64,000 nucleotides of DNA. Origin: Mycolicibacterium frederiksbergense (GTDB lineage Bacteria > Actinomycetota > Actinomycetes > Mycobacteriales > Mycobacteriaceae). The position numbers and the translations under genes were made by a program. The notes beneath the pieces are model-generated. The model saw only the letters and a list, made by a program, of their open reading frames with translations, was not told the origin of the DNA and ran no database searches. Positions 23,674 through 32,356 of this stretch are shown one piece after another. The stretch is from assembly GCF_029893345.1 (NCBI RefSeq), contig NZ_JARXVE010000002.1, positions 558,001 to 622,000 on the forward strand, read 5' to 3'. Numbering within the stretch: the stretch's first letter is position 1; each line of letters begins with the position of its first letter.

Positions 23674-25992
23674 TCATACGTTCTGGGTGTACTGCGCCTT
23701 GAGCGGCGCGAGGTCGGTCTGCTTGAGTGCGACGTTGTAATTGCCCCAGTACGAGAGGTTGTAGTACAGGTACTGCTCGTTGCCTGTGCCGAGCTTGTCG
23801 GTGCCCGACCACGGGTGGATCATCGGCGCGTACATGCCGGACTGAGCGGTGTTGAGCACCGGGTCGGTGCTGGCCGGTGCGTTCGCCACCAACACCGTGG
23901 CGTCCGACCACTCACCCTGCGGCGAATCCGAAACCCGCATCACCACATTGTTGCCACCGTCGGTGTAGAGCACCACGTACTTGCCCAGATATTCGTTGTA
24001 CTGCACCGACATCTCGCTGACATTGCCGCCGGTGGGCAGGCCGCCGACCCAGATGCCGTTGATGAAGTTCGCGATCTCCTTGTTGATCTGCCCGAGGAAC
24101 CCGGTCTTCGGCAGGAACGACAGGTAATTGCTGTTGCCGCCACCGATCACCGAGGTGGCCGCCGAGGGATCTCCCTTGCGCCAGCCGCCGTTGTCCTCAC
24201 CGGCCCAGTACTCGTAGTCGTCCAGATTTCTGAGCTCGCTCTCCGGGACCCGGGCCACATAGGCCGAACCCTGGCGACCGGAAGGCGTGCCGTACACGTA
24301 GACGTAGCGTTCGCCGCTGCCCACCGCCCCTCCGGTCCAGGAGTTCGGGTTCTCGGCGTCTCCGTAGACCAGCGCGTTCTGCTGGAAGTTCTGATTGCCG
24401 GCCACGAACCCCTTGTTGGCGCGCAGGAAGCCCGACGCCCGAACGGTATTGGGGTCGACGGTCCAGTGCTCCCCGCCGTCGGTGGAATAGGCGATCGCCG
24501 AGTAGTTGGTGGTCCAACTGCCCGGGTTGTCCCAGGTGCGCACCGACATGACGGTCACGTACTGGGTGGTTTGGTTGGTGGCGGGATCGGTCACCGAGAT
24601 GCCAGAGGTCGGGATCATGGTGTAGGTGGTGCCGAACAGTCCGTTGAACTTGGGGTTGGCGAGGATGACCTGCGCGGCGCCGATCGGCCCTGCGCCGAGC
24701 CCGTTTTGGTAACCCGCGCCCGGACCCCACCAGGTGTTCGCCGGGTAGTTGGTGCCGGGGCCGGTGCCTCCGGGCGTGACGACGGCCTCGTCGAACTGCA
24801 GCCCGTTGCTGAGATTGGTGTCGCCGGTGCGGAACAACACGTTGTTGCGCCAGCCGGTGGTCATCGCCTTGTCATTGAAGGTGTCGCCGAAGATGGACAG
24901 GATCTTGCCCGCACCGTTGTCCCACATGATGCCGAGGTCGGTACCGCCCACCACCCACGGTGCCGTGCCATTCCCGGTCACCCAGCCGATCGAGGTGGTC
25001 TGACCGACTTTCGGGGCCGCAGGTTTGGGGGTCAGCTTGTTCGGGTCGGTGGCCGCGGCCGGGTCGGTCACCACCGCCGCCATCGGCTGAATCTCGCCCT
25101 CGGCCACCGTCGACGCCGCATCATTGGCTGACACCACGCGGGCGCCGTTCGGGTTGACCGACCGCTCGAATTCTCTTCGCGCCCAAGCCATCACGGCCCA
25201 CAAGGCGGGGGACTGGGCGGGCGCCACCGGGCTGGTGCCCGCGCCGAACGGGGCGAGCCCGGCGGCGCTCAGCAGCGCTGACACCACCGGCGGCGCGGTG
25301 ACCTTGGCGGTGGTGGGCTCGGGTGCAGTGATCATGGCGGCCGGAACGGCGCTGATCTGCTGCATGGTGTCCGGAGTGCCGAGCGCTGTGATCGGGGTGC
25401 GCAGCGTCGAGTTGGTGTCGCGGCCGCGCTGGGCAATGTCCGCGGTGGCCGCTTTGATCTTCACGACGATGGTGCTGGGGCGTTGCGTGAGGTCCTGCTC
25501 GGTGCGATCGAGATCGGGCACGGTGGCCGCCGCGTCGCGGCTGGGCTGGGTGGACCAGCTGGACTTGGTGGGCTCCGACTTGCCGGTGTTCTGGGACGAG
25601 CGGCTGCGGGCCGGTTTGGTGGCCGTGCCGCTGAGCTGGGTACGCGTCTCATCGAAGCGGGTCTGGGTGCGCTTCAAGGCATCTCCGACACCATCGAGGC
25701 CGGACTCGACGTCCTTGCGGACCCGTTCGGAAAGCTTTGACAGGGGGCCTTTTCGGCTCGGTGTGGTGGAAGCGTCGGGCTTCTTCACATTCGGAGAGCT
25801 GCCGGCTGAGCCGTTGCCGGCGTTGCCGCCCGACGACGCACCGGACTTGTCGTTGCTGCTCGTGCTGGTCTTGCCGGCGTTGCCGCCGGTCTCGTCGGCC
25901 CATGCGATGCCGGTCCCGGAGGGCAAAGCGGTGCCGATGCCGAGCGCAACAGCAAGAGCGCCGACGCGGCCGATGTACTTGGTTGATTCCAT
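23674..25992 (-). CDS. Secreted DUF4185 protein with long disordered N-terminal region
   Basis: 772 residues. A signal peptide (YIGRVGALAVALGIG ... GIAWA, cut after about residue 32) is followed by a Ser/Gly/Thr/Lys-rich low-complexity region (33-180), a helical linker and, from about residue 330, the DUF4185 beta-propeller domain. Typical propeller motifs are GGTDLGIMWDNGAGKILSIFGD, NNVLFRTGDTNLSNG, SAIAYSTDGGEHWTVD and the closing YAPMIHPWSG ... YYNLSYWGNYN. DUF4185 proteins are surface-exposed and resemble five-bladed glycosidase propellers, but their activity is unproven. The incomplete gene at 1-211 is a second member in this window. Confidence 0.85.
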   Translation of the reverse strand: MESTKYIGRVGALAVALGIGTALPSGTGIAWADETGGNAGKTSTSSNDKSGASSGGNAGNGSAGSSPNVKKPDASTTPSRKGPLSKLSERVRKDVESGLDGVGDALKRTQTRFDETRTQLSGTATKPARSRSSQNTGKSEPTKSSWSTQPSRDAAATVPDLDRTEQDLTQRPSTIVVKIKAATADIAQRGRDTNSTLRTPITALGTPDTMQQISAVPAAMITAPEPTTAKVTAPPVVSALLSAAGLAPFGAGTSPVAPAQSPALWAVMAWARREFERSVNPNGARVVSANDAASTVAEGEIQPMAAVVTDPAAATDPNKLTPKPAAPKVGQTTSIGWVTGNGTAPWVVGGTDLGIMWDNGAGKILSIFGDTFNDKAMTTGWRNNVLFRTGDTNLSNGLQFDEAVVTPGGTGPGTNYPANTWWGPGAGYQNGLGAGPIGAAQVILANPKFNGLFGTTYTMIPTSGISVTDPATNQTTQYVTVMSVRTWDNPGSWTTNYSAIAYSTDGGEHWTVDPNTVRASGFLRANKGFVAGNQNFQQNALVYGDAENPNSWTGGAVGSGERYVYVYGTPSGRQGSAYVARVPESELRNLDDYEYWAGEDNGGWRKGDPSAATSVIGGGNSNYLSFLPKTGFLGQINKEIANFINGIWVGGLPTGGNVSEMSVQYNEYLGKYVVLYTDGGNNVVMRVSDSPQGEWSDATVLVANAPASTDPVLNTAQSGMYAPMIHPWSGTDKLGTGNEQYLYYNLSYWGNYNVALKQTDLAPLKAQYTQNV

Positions 25993-26110
25993 GACGCTCC
26001 GTGTTTCAATCCGCCACCCCGGCCCAGACGGAACCTACCGTGCGCCGCTCACTGTGTCGGGCCAACACGCCGACCGGGCGAAAACGGTTCTGAACAGCGA
26101 AGGCTCGGCG

Positions 26111-27565
26111 TCACCTGACCCGGTAGTGCGTGGGGTCCGGCTCGGACAGCATGCGGGTGAGGGTGGCCCGATCGAATGGCCACAGGTCAATCGCGCCGTT
26201 GTCGGTGAAGTACCACGAATTGCACCCCGTGTTCCACACCGTCGGGCCGAGCCCGTCGGCGACCGCGGCATTGAATTCGTCGGTGGCCTCCTCGGTGACC
26301 TCGACCTCGGAGAGTTCCGCGTTTGCGAACCGCTTGAGCCAACCGACGATGTAGCGGGCGGTGAGCTCGGCCGAATACTGCAGCGGGATCGACCCGGTCG
26401 GCGAATTCGGGCCCAGCACGGTGAACAGATTCGGAAACCCGGGGATCGCCGTCATGCGATACGCCCGCGGCCCCTTGACCCAGGCTTCGTCGAGGGTGAC
26501 GCCATCGCGGCCCACGATCGACATGGGCCGCATGTAGTTGTGCGCCTGAAATCCGGTGGCCAGCACCACGACATCGACGTCGTGGTGGGCGCCGTCGGCG
26601 GTGCGGATCCCGGTGCCGGTGAACTCCTGGATCGGCTCGGCGACCAGGCTGGTGTTGGGCCGCTTGATGGCTCGGTAGTACGTGCCCGAGACCACCTGCC
26701 GCTTGCACAGCGGCTGATAGTCCGGGGTGAGTTTTGCACGCAGCTCGCGGTCGCGGACCTGGGCGGCCAGACTCCATCGGGCGTAGGACTGCACCGCCGT
26801 GCGCCGCCACGACGGGGTGGTGACGACATCGGCGAGTATCCCCGAGGCCCACTGCAGCCGCCGGAACAGAAGGTCATGCCAGCGCGGCCGCCGGCGCAGC
26901 ACCTTGGCAAGGACCGACGACTGCCGCAGCGACATCGGTGCCCACAGGATCCACTGCGGCGATCGGGCGAAATGGATCAGCGCGCGGGCCTGCGGCTGCA
27001 GTGCCGAAACCACCTGCACACCAGTCGATCCCGTGCCTATCACGGCGATGCGCCGGCCGGCGGTCTGTAGCTGCGGATCCCACCGCGCGGTGTGCACGAT
27101 CGGGCCTTCGAAGGTGTCCATGCCCGGGATGTCGGGCACGGCGGGGTGGTGCAGCACCCCGGTGGCGCAGATGACGAAATCGGCGGTGAGAGTGTCGCCG
27201 TCGCCGGTGGTCAGCGTCCACGACATGGTGGTGTCGTCGTAACGGGCCTCGGTGACTTCGGTATCGCACCGCAGATGTGCGTCGAGTCCGAATCGTTCGA
27301 CGACGTCGCGGTGATAGCGCTGGATTTCCTCGCCGGTAGCCCAGATGTGGCTCCAGTCCGGTTTCGGCGCGAACGAGAACTGGTAGATCTGCGACGGGAC
27401 ATCGCAGGTGAGCCCCGGATAGCGGTTCCAGTGCCAGACACCGCCGACATCGGAACCCTTTTCCAGGATCGTGAAGTTCGTGAAACCCGCTTGCTTGAGC
27501 GTGTGGGCGGTCGCGATGCCGGCCATCCCTGCGCCGATGATGACGATGCGGACCTCGCGACTCAT
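26111..27565 (-). CDS. Baeyer-Villiger-type flavin monooxygenase
   Basis: 484 residues with two Rossmann motifs: FAD site IIGAGMAGIATAHTL (residues 8-22) and NADPH site VIGTGSTGVQVVS (about 177). The Baeyer-Villiger fingerprint FxGxxxHxxxW is FEGPIVHTARW (about 158-168), with the typical HWNRYPGLTCDVPSQIYQFSF upstream. It inserts oxygen next to a ketone carbonyl or hydroxylates an N/S atom. The start overlaps the SDR stop (ATGA at 27562-27565), so alcohol oxidation by the SDR followed by ester formation is a plausible two-step route. Confidence 0.88.
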   Translation of the reverse strand: MSREVRIVIIGAGMAGIATAHTLKQAGFTNFTILEKGSDVGGVWHWNRYPGLTCDVPSQIYQFSFAPKPDWSHIWATGEEIQRYHRDVVERFGLDAHLRCDTEVTEARYDDTTMSWTLTTGDGDTLTADFVICATGVLHHPAVPDIPGMDTFEGPIVHTARWDPQLQTAGRRIAVIGTGSTGVQVVSALQPQARALIHFARSPQWILWAPMSLRQSSVLAKVLRRRPRWHDLLFRRLQWASGILADVVTTPSWRRTAVQSYARWSLAAQVRDRELRAKLTPDYQPLCKRQVVSGTYYRAIKRPNTSLVAEPIQEFTGTGIRTADGAHHDVDVVVLATGFQAHNYMRPMSIVGRDGVTLDEAWVKGPRAYRMTAIPGFPNLFTVLGPNSPTGSIPLQYSAELTARYIVGWLKRFANAELSEVEVTEEATDEFNAAVADGLGPTVWNTGCNSWYFTDNGAIDLWPFDRATLTRMLSEPDPTHYRVR

Positions 27566-28446
27566 TGCGTCTCCTTGGAATCGGACTGGGTGGCATGGGC
27601 TTTCGCCTGACGGTCGAGGCGCTGCCGGTAGGCGGACCGGCCTTGCGCATCGAGTTGGGTCAGGGCGCGGCGGTCGTTGATCCGGGCGCGCACTGCGCGT
27701 TGGAGTGCCTCCGGGACGAGGGCATCGACGAGTGCCCAACCGGGCGCCACCCAACCCGGGACCGAGGTGCGGGCCGCATGGGTACGGATGGTCTTGAGGA
27801 TCGCATGCGCGATCTCGTCGGGATCCACGGTGGGAAGACCATTTCCGAGCGGTATACCCGAGGTGAGTTCGGTTCGAACGGCCGACGGTAATACAGCCGA
27901 CACCGTCACCCCGGTGCCTGCGTACTCGCGACGTGCCGCGAGCGAGGCGCCCAGTGCGGCGAACTTGCTGGCGTTGTAGGTCACCATGCCCGGGATCGGG
28001 ATCATGCCCGCCATCGACGCCACGTTCACCACGTGCCCGCGACCCCGGGTCACCATCGACGGGATCACCGCGCGCATGCCATTGAGCACGCCGCGCACGT
28101 TGACGTCGAGGATCAGGTCGGTGGTGGCCTCGGGTTCGGCGTCGAACGCTCCGAGCGGCATGACCCCGGCGTTGTTGACCAGGATGTCGACCCGGCCCGA
28201 TTCGGAGAGGACATCTGCCACGAACCGATCCCATGACGACCGCTGCGTGACATCGAGGCGTGCCGAGCGGCAGCGGGGTATCCCGGCCGCGGTCGCCGTG
28301 GCTACCTCGGCGTCGACGTCGCCGATCCATACCGTGGCACCGCGGGCGGAGAACAGCTCCGCCGTCTTGGCCCCGATGCCACGCGCCCCGCCGGTGACGA
28401 CCACGACCGCACCGTGCACTGACGCCCGACGCCGTGAAAACCGCAC
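27562..28446 (-). CDS. SDR-family oxidoreductase paired with the BVMO
   Basis: 294 residues. Cofactor motif VVTGGARGIGAKTAELF, the following acidic WIGDVDAE, ILVNNAGVMPLG and catalytic YNASK (with Ser of NVASMAG) are present. The C-terminal extension past residue 230 resembles mycobacterial SDRs linked to flavin monooxygenases. The GTG start at 28446 is chosen because GGGGAGG lies just upstream; the frame to 28491 has no such support. Its coupling to the BVMO and divergence from a TetR regulator suggest an inducible ketone or alcohol degradation unit. Confidence 0.87.
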   Translation of the reverse strand: MRFSRRRASVHGAVVVVTGGARGIGAKTAELFSARGATVWIGDVDAEVATATAAGIPRCRSARLDVTQRSSWDRFVADVLSESGRVDILVNNAGVMPLGAFDAEPEATTDLILDVNVRGVLNGMRAVIPSMVTRGRGHVVNVASMAGMIPIPGMVTYNASKFAALGASLAARREYAGTGVTVSAVLPSAVRTELTSGIPLGNGLPTVDPDEIAHAILKTIRTHAARTSVPGWVAPGWALVDALVPEALQRAVRARINDRRALTQLDAQGRSAYRQRLDRQAKAHATQSDSKETQ

Positions 28447-28540
28447 GTCGCACCTCCCCTGAAGTCGTCCCGCGACCATTCGCATACTCACGGTATCTGA
28501 ATACTCCCAGTTGATTCAATACCCAGAGTTCGTTGGGAAC

Positions 28541-28546
28541 TATCAT
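28541..28546 (+). promoter_or_regulatory. Leaderless-type -10 box of the TetR gene
   Basis: TATCAT lies 6 nt before the ATG at 28553 with no ribosome binding site. Just upstream, CCCA-N8-TGGG (28522-28537) and repeated AATAC/CCCAG elements in 28500-28530 could be the regulator's own operator. Confidence 0.4.
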
Positions 28547-28552
28547 CAGCGC

Positions 28553-29221
28553 ATGCCGCGGCTGACCAGGGCTCAACGTCAGGAACAGACGCGCGCTGAA
28601 CTCTTGGAGGCGGCCAAGCAGCGCTTCCTGCGCCACGGGTACGCCGGCACAAGCCTCGAGGACATCGCCGACGATGCGGGCTTCTCGAAGGGGGCGGTGT
28701 ACTCGAACTTCGGGAGCAAGCCCAATTTGTGCCGTGACGTGCTGGAGCTGATCCACCGCGAGAAGCTCGCCGAGATGGCCGAACTCGCGATATCGGACGC
28801 GGAACTGGACAGTCGGGTGGGGGCGCTGAGTGCGTGGCTGGAGCGCACCGCAGGCGATGTCGGCTGGACGATGCTCGAACTCGAATTCGCGGTGCTGTCC
28901 CGGAATAATCCCGAACTGGCCCAGATGATCACGACGCTGCGCAACGACGCGGCGCGGACGGTCGCCGACGTGCTGCAGTCGATGTCCGCCGAACTCGGCC
29001 TCACCGAAGCGCAATTGGAAAACAGCGCGGTGGCCGCGAGCCTGGACGATCTCGCCAATCTGCTGCTCAGCGCCGGGATCGGCCTCGGCATCCAGCGGGC
29101 CATCGACCCGACGGTGCCTGCGCGACCGTTCACCGACGCGTTCGGGCACCTGGTGAAACTGCTGGCGGCCCTGGGGTCGCCGAACGAGATGCCGAAACAG
29201 ATTGGGCTAGCTGCCGACTGA
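28553..29221 (+). CDS. TetR-family regulator
   Basis: 222 residues. HTH: TRAELLEAAKQRFLRHGYAG, TSLEDIADDAGFSKGAVYSNF, GSKPNLCRDVLELI. The C-terminal domain is helical. It is divergent from the SDR-BVMO operon, which it probably represses. The frame begins at 28511 but the TATCAT box and the usual length favour ATG at 28553. Confidence 0.88.
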   Translation: MPRLTRAQRQEQTRAELLEAAKQRFLRHGYAGTSLEDIADDAGFSKGAVYSNFGSKPNLCRDVLELIHREKLAEMAELAISDAELDSRVGALSAWLERTAGDVGWTMLELEFAVLSRNNPELAQMITTLRNDAARTVADVLQSMSAELGLTEAQLENSAVAASLDDLANLLLSAGIGLGIQRAIDPTVPARPFTDAFGHLVKLLAALGSPNEMPKQIGLAAD

Positions 29222-29244
29222 CAGCTCGCGGCGCAATGCGACCG

Positions 29245-30141
29245 TTACGGCACCAGGATCTCAAGCGCACCGGGCACCGCAGACGCCGTCACCGGCAGTG
29301 CGGCCGCGAAATCCCCGTCGGCGTAGGCGTTGATGCCCGGGCACTCGATGTGGATCGTTTTGGCACGTTTGGTGGTGACCTCGTCGAGGTCGACGTGGGT
29401 GCCCTTGAAGACGGTGGGGAACAGGCGGATCAACCTGGTGCGCGACGCCGACGTGATCATCGTGACGTCGAGCAGACCGTCGTTGTGGTCGGCGCCCGGA
29501 CAGATCAACATGCCACCGCCGTAGCTGCGGGTGTTGCCGAACGCGGCCAGGGTGAGGTCGGTGCGCAGTTCCGGGCCGTCGTCGAACGTGAGCCGGAACG
29601 GCAGCAGCCGCAGTTTGGAAATCTCCGCGAGCATTGCGACGTTGTAGCGCATTCGGCCGTGCGGCCAGCGCATCCGGTTGGTCCGGTCGCTGACCAGGGA
29701 ATCGAACCCGGTGGCCATCACGGTGCCGAACCACTTGACCGCACCGGAAGCGTCCACGATCCGGCCCAGGTCGACGGTCTCGGTGCGGCCCTCGACGACG
29801 ATATCGGCGGCGGCCTCGGGATCGCCTGTCGGTAACCGGTATTCGCGGGCGTGGTCGTTGCCGGTGCCTGCGGGCACGATGCCCAGCGGGATATCGCCCT
29901 GGGCCAGAGCCTGGAGTGCCAGCGAGATCACTCCGTCCCCGCCGACCACCACCAGCGCGTCGGTACCGCGGTCCAGTGCATCGTCGAGGAGTCGGCGGGC
30001 GTGTGCGGCGTCGGTTCCGACGATCTCGCACACGTCGATACCGCGCCGCTGGAACTGCGCGACTGCTCGCTCGGCCGCGTGCGGTGCGTTGCCATGTCCT
30101 GAGAGGGGATTGGTCAGGACAGTGACCCGCGAGATTGTCAC
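29245..30141 (-). CDS. dagK: Diacylglycerol/lipid kinase
   Basis: 298 residues. The catalytic domain has the GGDG nucleotide loop (VVVGGDGVISLALQALA, about 67-84) and PAGTGNDHAREY (about 94-105). The C-terminal beta-sandwich carries KWFGTVMATGFDSLVSD, SYGGGMLICPGADHNDG and INAYADGDFAAALP. It matches mycobacterial Rv2252, reported to phosphorylate diacylglycerol and other lipids in phospholipid and phosphatidylinositol mannoside metabolism. The GTG start overlaps the stop of the alkyl-DHAP-synthase-like gene (GTGA, 30138-30141). Confidence 0.9.
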   Translation of the reverse strand: MTISRVTVLTNPLSGHGNAPHAAERAVAQFQRRGIDVCEIVGTDAAHARRLLDDALDRGTDALVVVGGDGVISLALQALAQGDIPLGIVPAGTGNDHAREYRLPTGDPEAAADIVVEGRTETVDLGRIVDASGAVKWFGTVMATGFDSLVSDRTNRMRWPHGRMRYNVAMLAEISKLRLLPFRLTFDDGPELRTDLTLAAFGNTRSYGGGMLICPGADHNDGLLDVTMITSASRTRLIRLFPTVFKGTHVDLDEVTTKRAKTIHIECPGINAYADGDFAAALPVTASAVPGALEILVP

Positions 30142-31751
30142 GGAATCAGCTTGCCGGGGTTGAGGATTCCGGCCGGGTCCAGCGTCGCTTTGACCGCGCG
30201 CAGTACCTGCACGCCGAGGTCGCCGATCTCGGCGCGCATCCAGGGACGGTGGTCGGCGCCGACCGCATGATGGTGGGTGATGGTGCCACCGTTGCGCACC
30301 ATGGCTTCGGAGACCGCCGTCTTGGCGGTCTGCCACTGCTCGATCGGGTTGCCGCGCTGGGCGGCCACGACGGTGAAGTACAGCGAGGCGCCGGTCGGGT
30401 ACACATGCGAAATGTGGCACATCACGAGCGCCGGTGTGCCGGATTCGGCCAGGGAGGTCGTCAACGCCTCGGTGACAGCGGTTTTCAGCGTCGCGAGGTT
30501 GGACCACGTGGTGGCGGTCTCCAGGGTTTCACACAGCGCGCCGGCGGCCAGCAGGGAATCGCGGAGGTATGGCGCGTTGAACCGACCGTGTTCCCAGGCC
30601 CGGGCCGCGGCGTCGCCCAGCGAGCTGCCGCCGTGCTGTTCCAACACGGCGCGGGTTTCCGCGTGTCGGCTCTCGGTGTGCGCCTGCGTGCCTTCGAACA
30701 GCGTGATGGCCAGGCAGCCACCGGTGATGCTCTGCTCGCCAATGCTTTCCGTGGTGGCCAGGTTCACCCCGGTCTCGGCCTCATCGGACAGTCGGATCAC
30801 CGTCGGGCCGGTACCGGTCTGGGTGACCGCGCGCAGCGCCTCGGCGCCGGTGGCGAAATCGGGGAAGGACCAGGCCTCGTAGCGGGTCGTCGCGGGGATT
30901 GGGTGCACCCGCACCCGCACCCGGGTGATGATGCCGAACACGCCCTCCGAGCCCAGCAGCAGCTGGCGCAGATCCGGTCCGGCCGCCGAGGCCGGGGCCC
31001 GGCCGAGGTCGAGCGTTCCCGCCGGGGTGACGGCGAACAGGCCGCGAACCATATCGTCGAAACGGCCGTAACCCGCCGAATCCTGCCCGGAAGACCGGGT
31101 GGCGGCGAATCCGCCGATGGTGGCGAACTGAAAGCTCTGCGGGAAGTGGCCCAATGAGAAGCCGTGTGCGCCAAGCAACTTCTCGGCCTGCGGTCCGGTG
31201 ACCCCGGCGCCGAGTTCGGCTTCACCGGCCACCTCGTCGAGGCTGTGCAGCGCGTCGAACCGGCGCAGGTCGAGCGTGATGACCGCGGCGAAACTACCGC
31301 GCAGTGGATCCAGCCCGCCAACCACACTGGTCCCGCCGCCGAACGGGACAACCGCGATCCGGTGCTCGGCGCAGTACGCCAGGATCGCGGCTACTTCGTC
31401 CTCGGTACCCGGCAGTAGCACCGCGTCGGGTGCATCCTGGGCGTTGGAATCCTTGCGCCGCAACAAATCCAATGTGGATTTACCGCCGGCATGCAGCAGC
31501 CGCGACATGGTGTCGGTACCGCAGTACGGTGCGCCGACGATGGCGGCGAGTGCGTCGCGATCGCCGTCGGACAGTGCCGATGGCCGGAGCGTGACCTGCT
31601 CCGGGGTCAGCTCGGCGGTGGGCGCCGCATCGACACCCAGTGCCTGTTGCAGCAGGGACCGGATGCCCTCGGAGAGGGGCTTGGCTGCCTGCGGGTCGCC
31701 CCAGGCATCCCACTTCATCGGAGGCAGAAACTGTTCGGCCGGGCTCGTCAT
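30138..31751 (-). CDS. FAD-binding oxidase, alkyldihydroxyacetonephosphate synthase-like
   Basis: 537 residues. The PCMH-type FAD domain shows VLLPGTEDEVAAILAYC, VVPFGGGTSVVGGL and FATIGGFAATRSSGQDSAGYG. The C-terminal half has the HHHAVG motif (ITHHHAVGADHRPWM), which in alkyl-DHAP synthase contributes catalytic histidines, and ends TLDPAGILNPGKL. The eukaryotic enzyme starts ether-lipid synthesis by replacing the acyl of acyl-DHAP with a fatty alcohol; a mycobacterial role is not established. Position between dagK and glpD suggests glycerolipid metabolism. Confidence 0.82.
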   Translation of the reverse strand: MTSPAEQFLPPMKWDAWGDPQAAKPLSEGIRSLLQQALGVDAAPTAELTPEQVTLRPSALSDGDRDALAAIVGAPYCGTDTMSRLLHAGGKSTLDLLRRKDSNAQDAPDAVLLPGTEDEVAAILAYCAEHRIAVVPFGGGTSVVGGLDPLRGSFAAVITLDLRRFDALHSLDEVAGEAELGAGVTGPQAEKLLGAHGFSLGHFPQSFQFATIGGFAATRSSGQDSAGYGRFDDMVRGLFAVTPAGTLDLGRAPASAAGPDLRQLLLGSEGVFGIITRVRVRVHPIPATTRYEAWSFPDFATGAEALRAVTQTGTGPTVIRLSDEAETGVNLATTESIGEQSITGGCLAITLFEGTQAHTESRHAETRAVLEQHGGSSLGDAAARAWEHGRFNAPYLRDSLLAAGALCETLETATTWSNLATLKTAVTEALTTSLAESGTPALVMCHISHVYPTGASLYFTVVAAQRGNPIEQWQTAKTAVSEAMVRNGGTITHHHAVGADHRPWMRAEIGDLGVQVLRAVKATLDPAGILNPGKLIP

Positions 31752-31755
31752 GCGT

Positions 31756-31761
31756 TACAGT
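31756..31761 (+). promoter_or_regulatory. Leaderless-type -10 box of the TetR-glpD operon
   Basis: TACAGT lies 7 nt before the ATG at 31769, without a ribosome binding site. The flanking TTACAGTATTACA run overlaps the start and is only 5 bp from the divergent flavoprotein start at 31751, so a site here could control both directions. Confidence 0.4.
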
Positions 31762-31768
31762 ATTACAC

Positions 31769-32356
31769 ATGATGTCAATCAGTAACGAGAGATCGCTGAG
31801 CGACCAGATCCTGGACGCCGCCGCGAGCTGCGTGCTGGCGTTCGGCGTGGACCGGGTGACACTGGCCGAGATCGCCCGCCGGGCCGGAGTCAGCCGCCCG
31901 ACCGTGTACCGGCGCTTCCCCGACACCCAGTCGATCCTCGCCGCGCTGCTCACCGCGCGGGTGGTGGGTGTACTCGATGCCACCGAGGTCGGCGGTCCGG
32001 GGCGCGCGGCCCTGGTCGACCGCATCGTCACGGTGGCCGGCGGCATTCGCCAGGACGAGGTGATCATGGCGGTGCTGCACAGCGCACCGGAGCTGGTGAT
32101 GGTCTACATCGCCGAGCGCCTGGGCACCAGCCAGCAGATCCTGATCGACGCGCTGGCCGGGGAGCTCAAGCTCGCGCAGGAGGCGGGATCGGAAGGCGAC
32201 CGGGTGCGGGCGGGCGATCCCCGCCAGCTCGCCACCATGTGCCTGCTGATCACCCAGTCGGCGATCCAGTCCGCGCAGATGGTCGAGCCGATCCTCGACG
32301 CCGACGCCCTGGCTGCCGAGCTCGCCCACGCGCTGAACGGATACCTGGCATCGTGA
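31769..32356 (+). CDS. TetR-family regulator
   Basis: 195 residues (194 if the second Met is used). HTH: QILDAAASCVLAFGVDRVTL, AEIARRAGVSRPTVYRRFPD. The C-terminal domain is helical and ligand-binding in type. The stop overlaps the glpD start (GTGA, 32353-32356), and the gene is divergent from the ADPS-like flavoprotein and dagK. It probably controls glycerol-3-phosphate use or the adjacent lipid genes. M. tuberculosis Rv2250c occupies the same place. Confidence 0.88.
   Translation: MMSISNERSLSDQILDAAASCVLAFGVDRVTLAEIARRAGVSRPTVYRRFPDTQSILAALLTARVVGVLDATEVGGPGRAALVDRIVTVAGGIRQDEVIMAVLHSAPELVMVYIAERLGTSQQILIDALAGELKLAQEAGSEGDRVRAGDPRQLATMCLLITQSAIQSAQMVEPILDADALAAELAHALNGYLAS

Noticed and set aside
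26111..29149. A 1012-codon minus-strand frame apparently fusing the BVMO with upstream sequence
   Set aside because: Upstream of 27565 the frame runs through the SDR and TetR genes in the wrong phase, while those genes have clear motifs in their own frames. The BVMO starts at the ATGA overlap.
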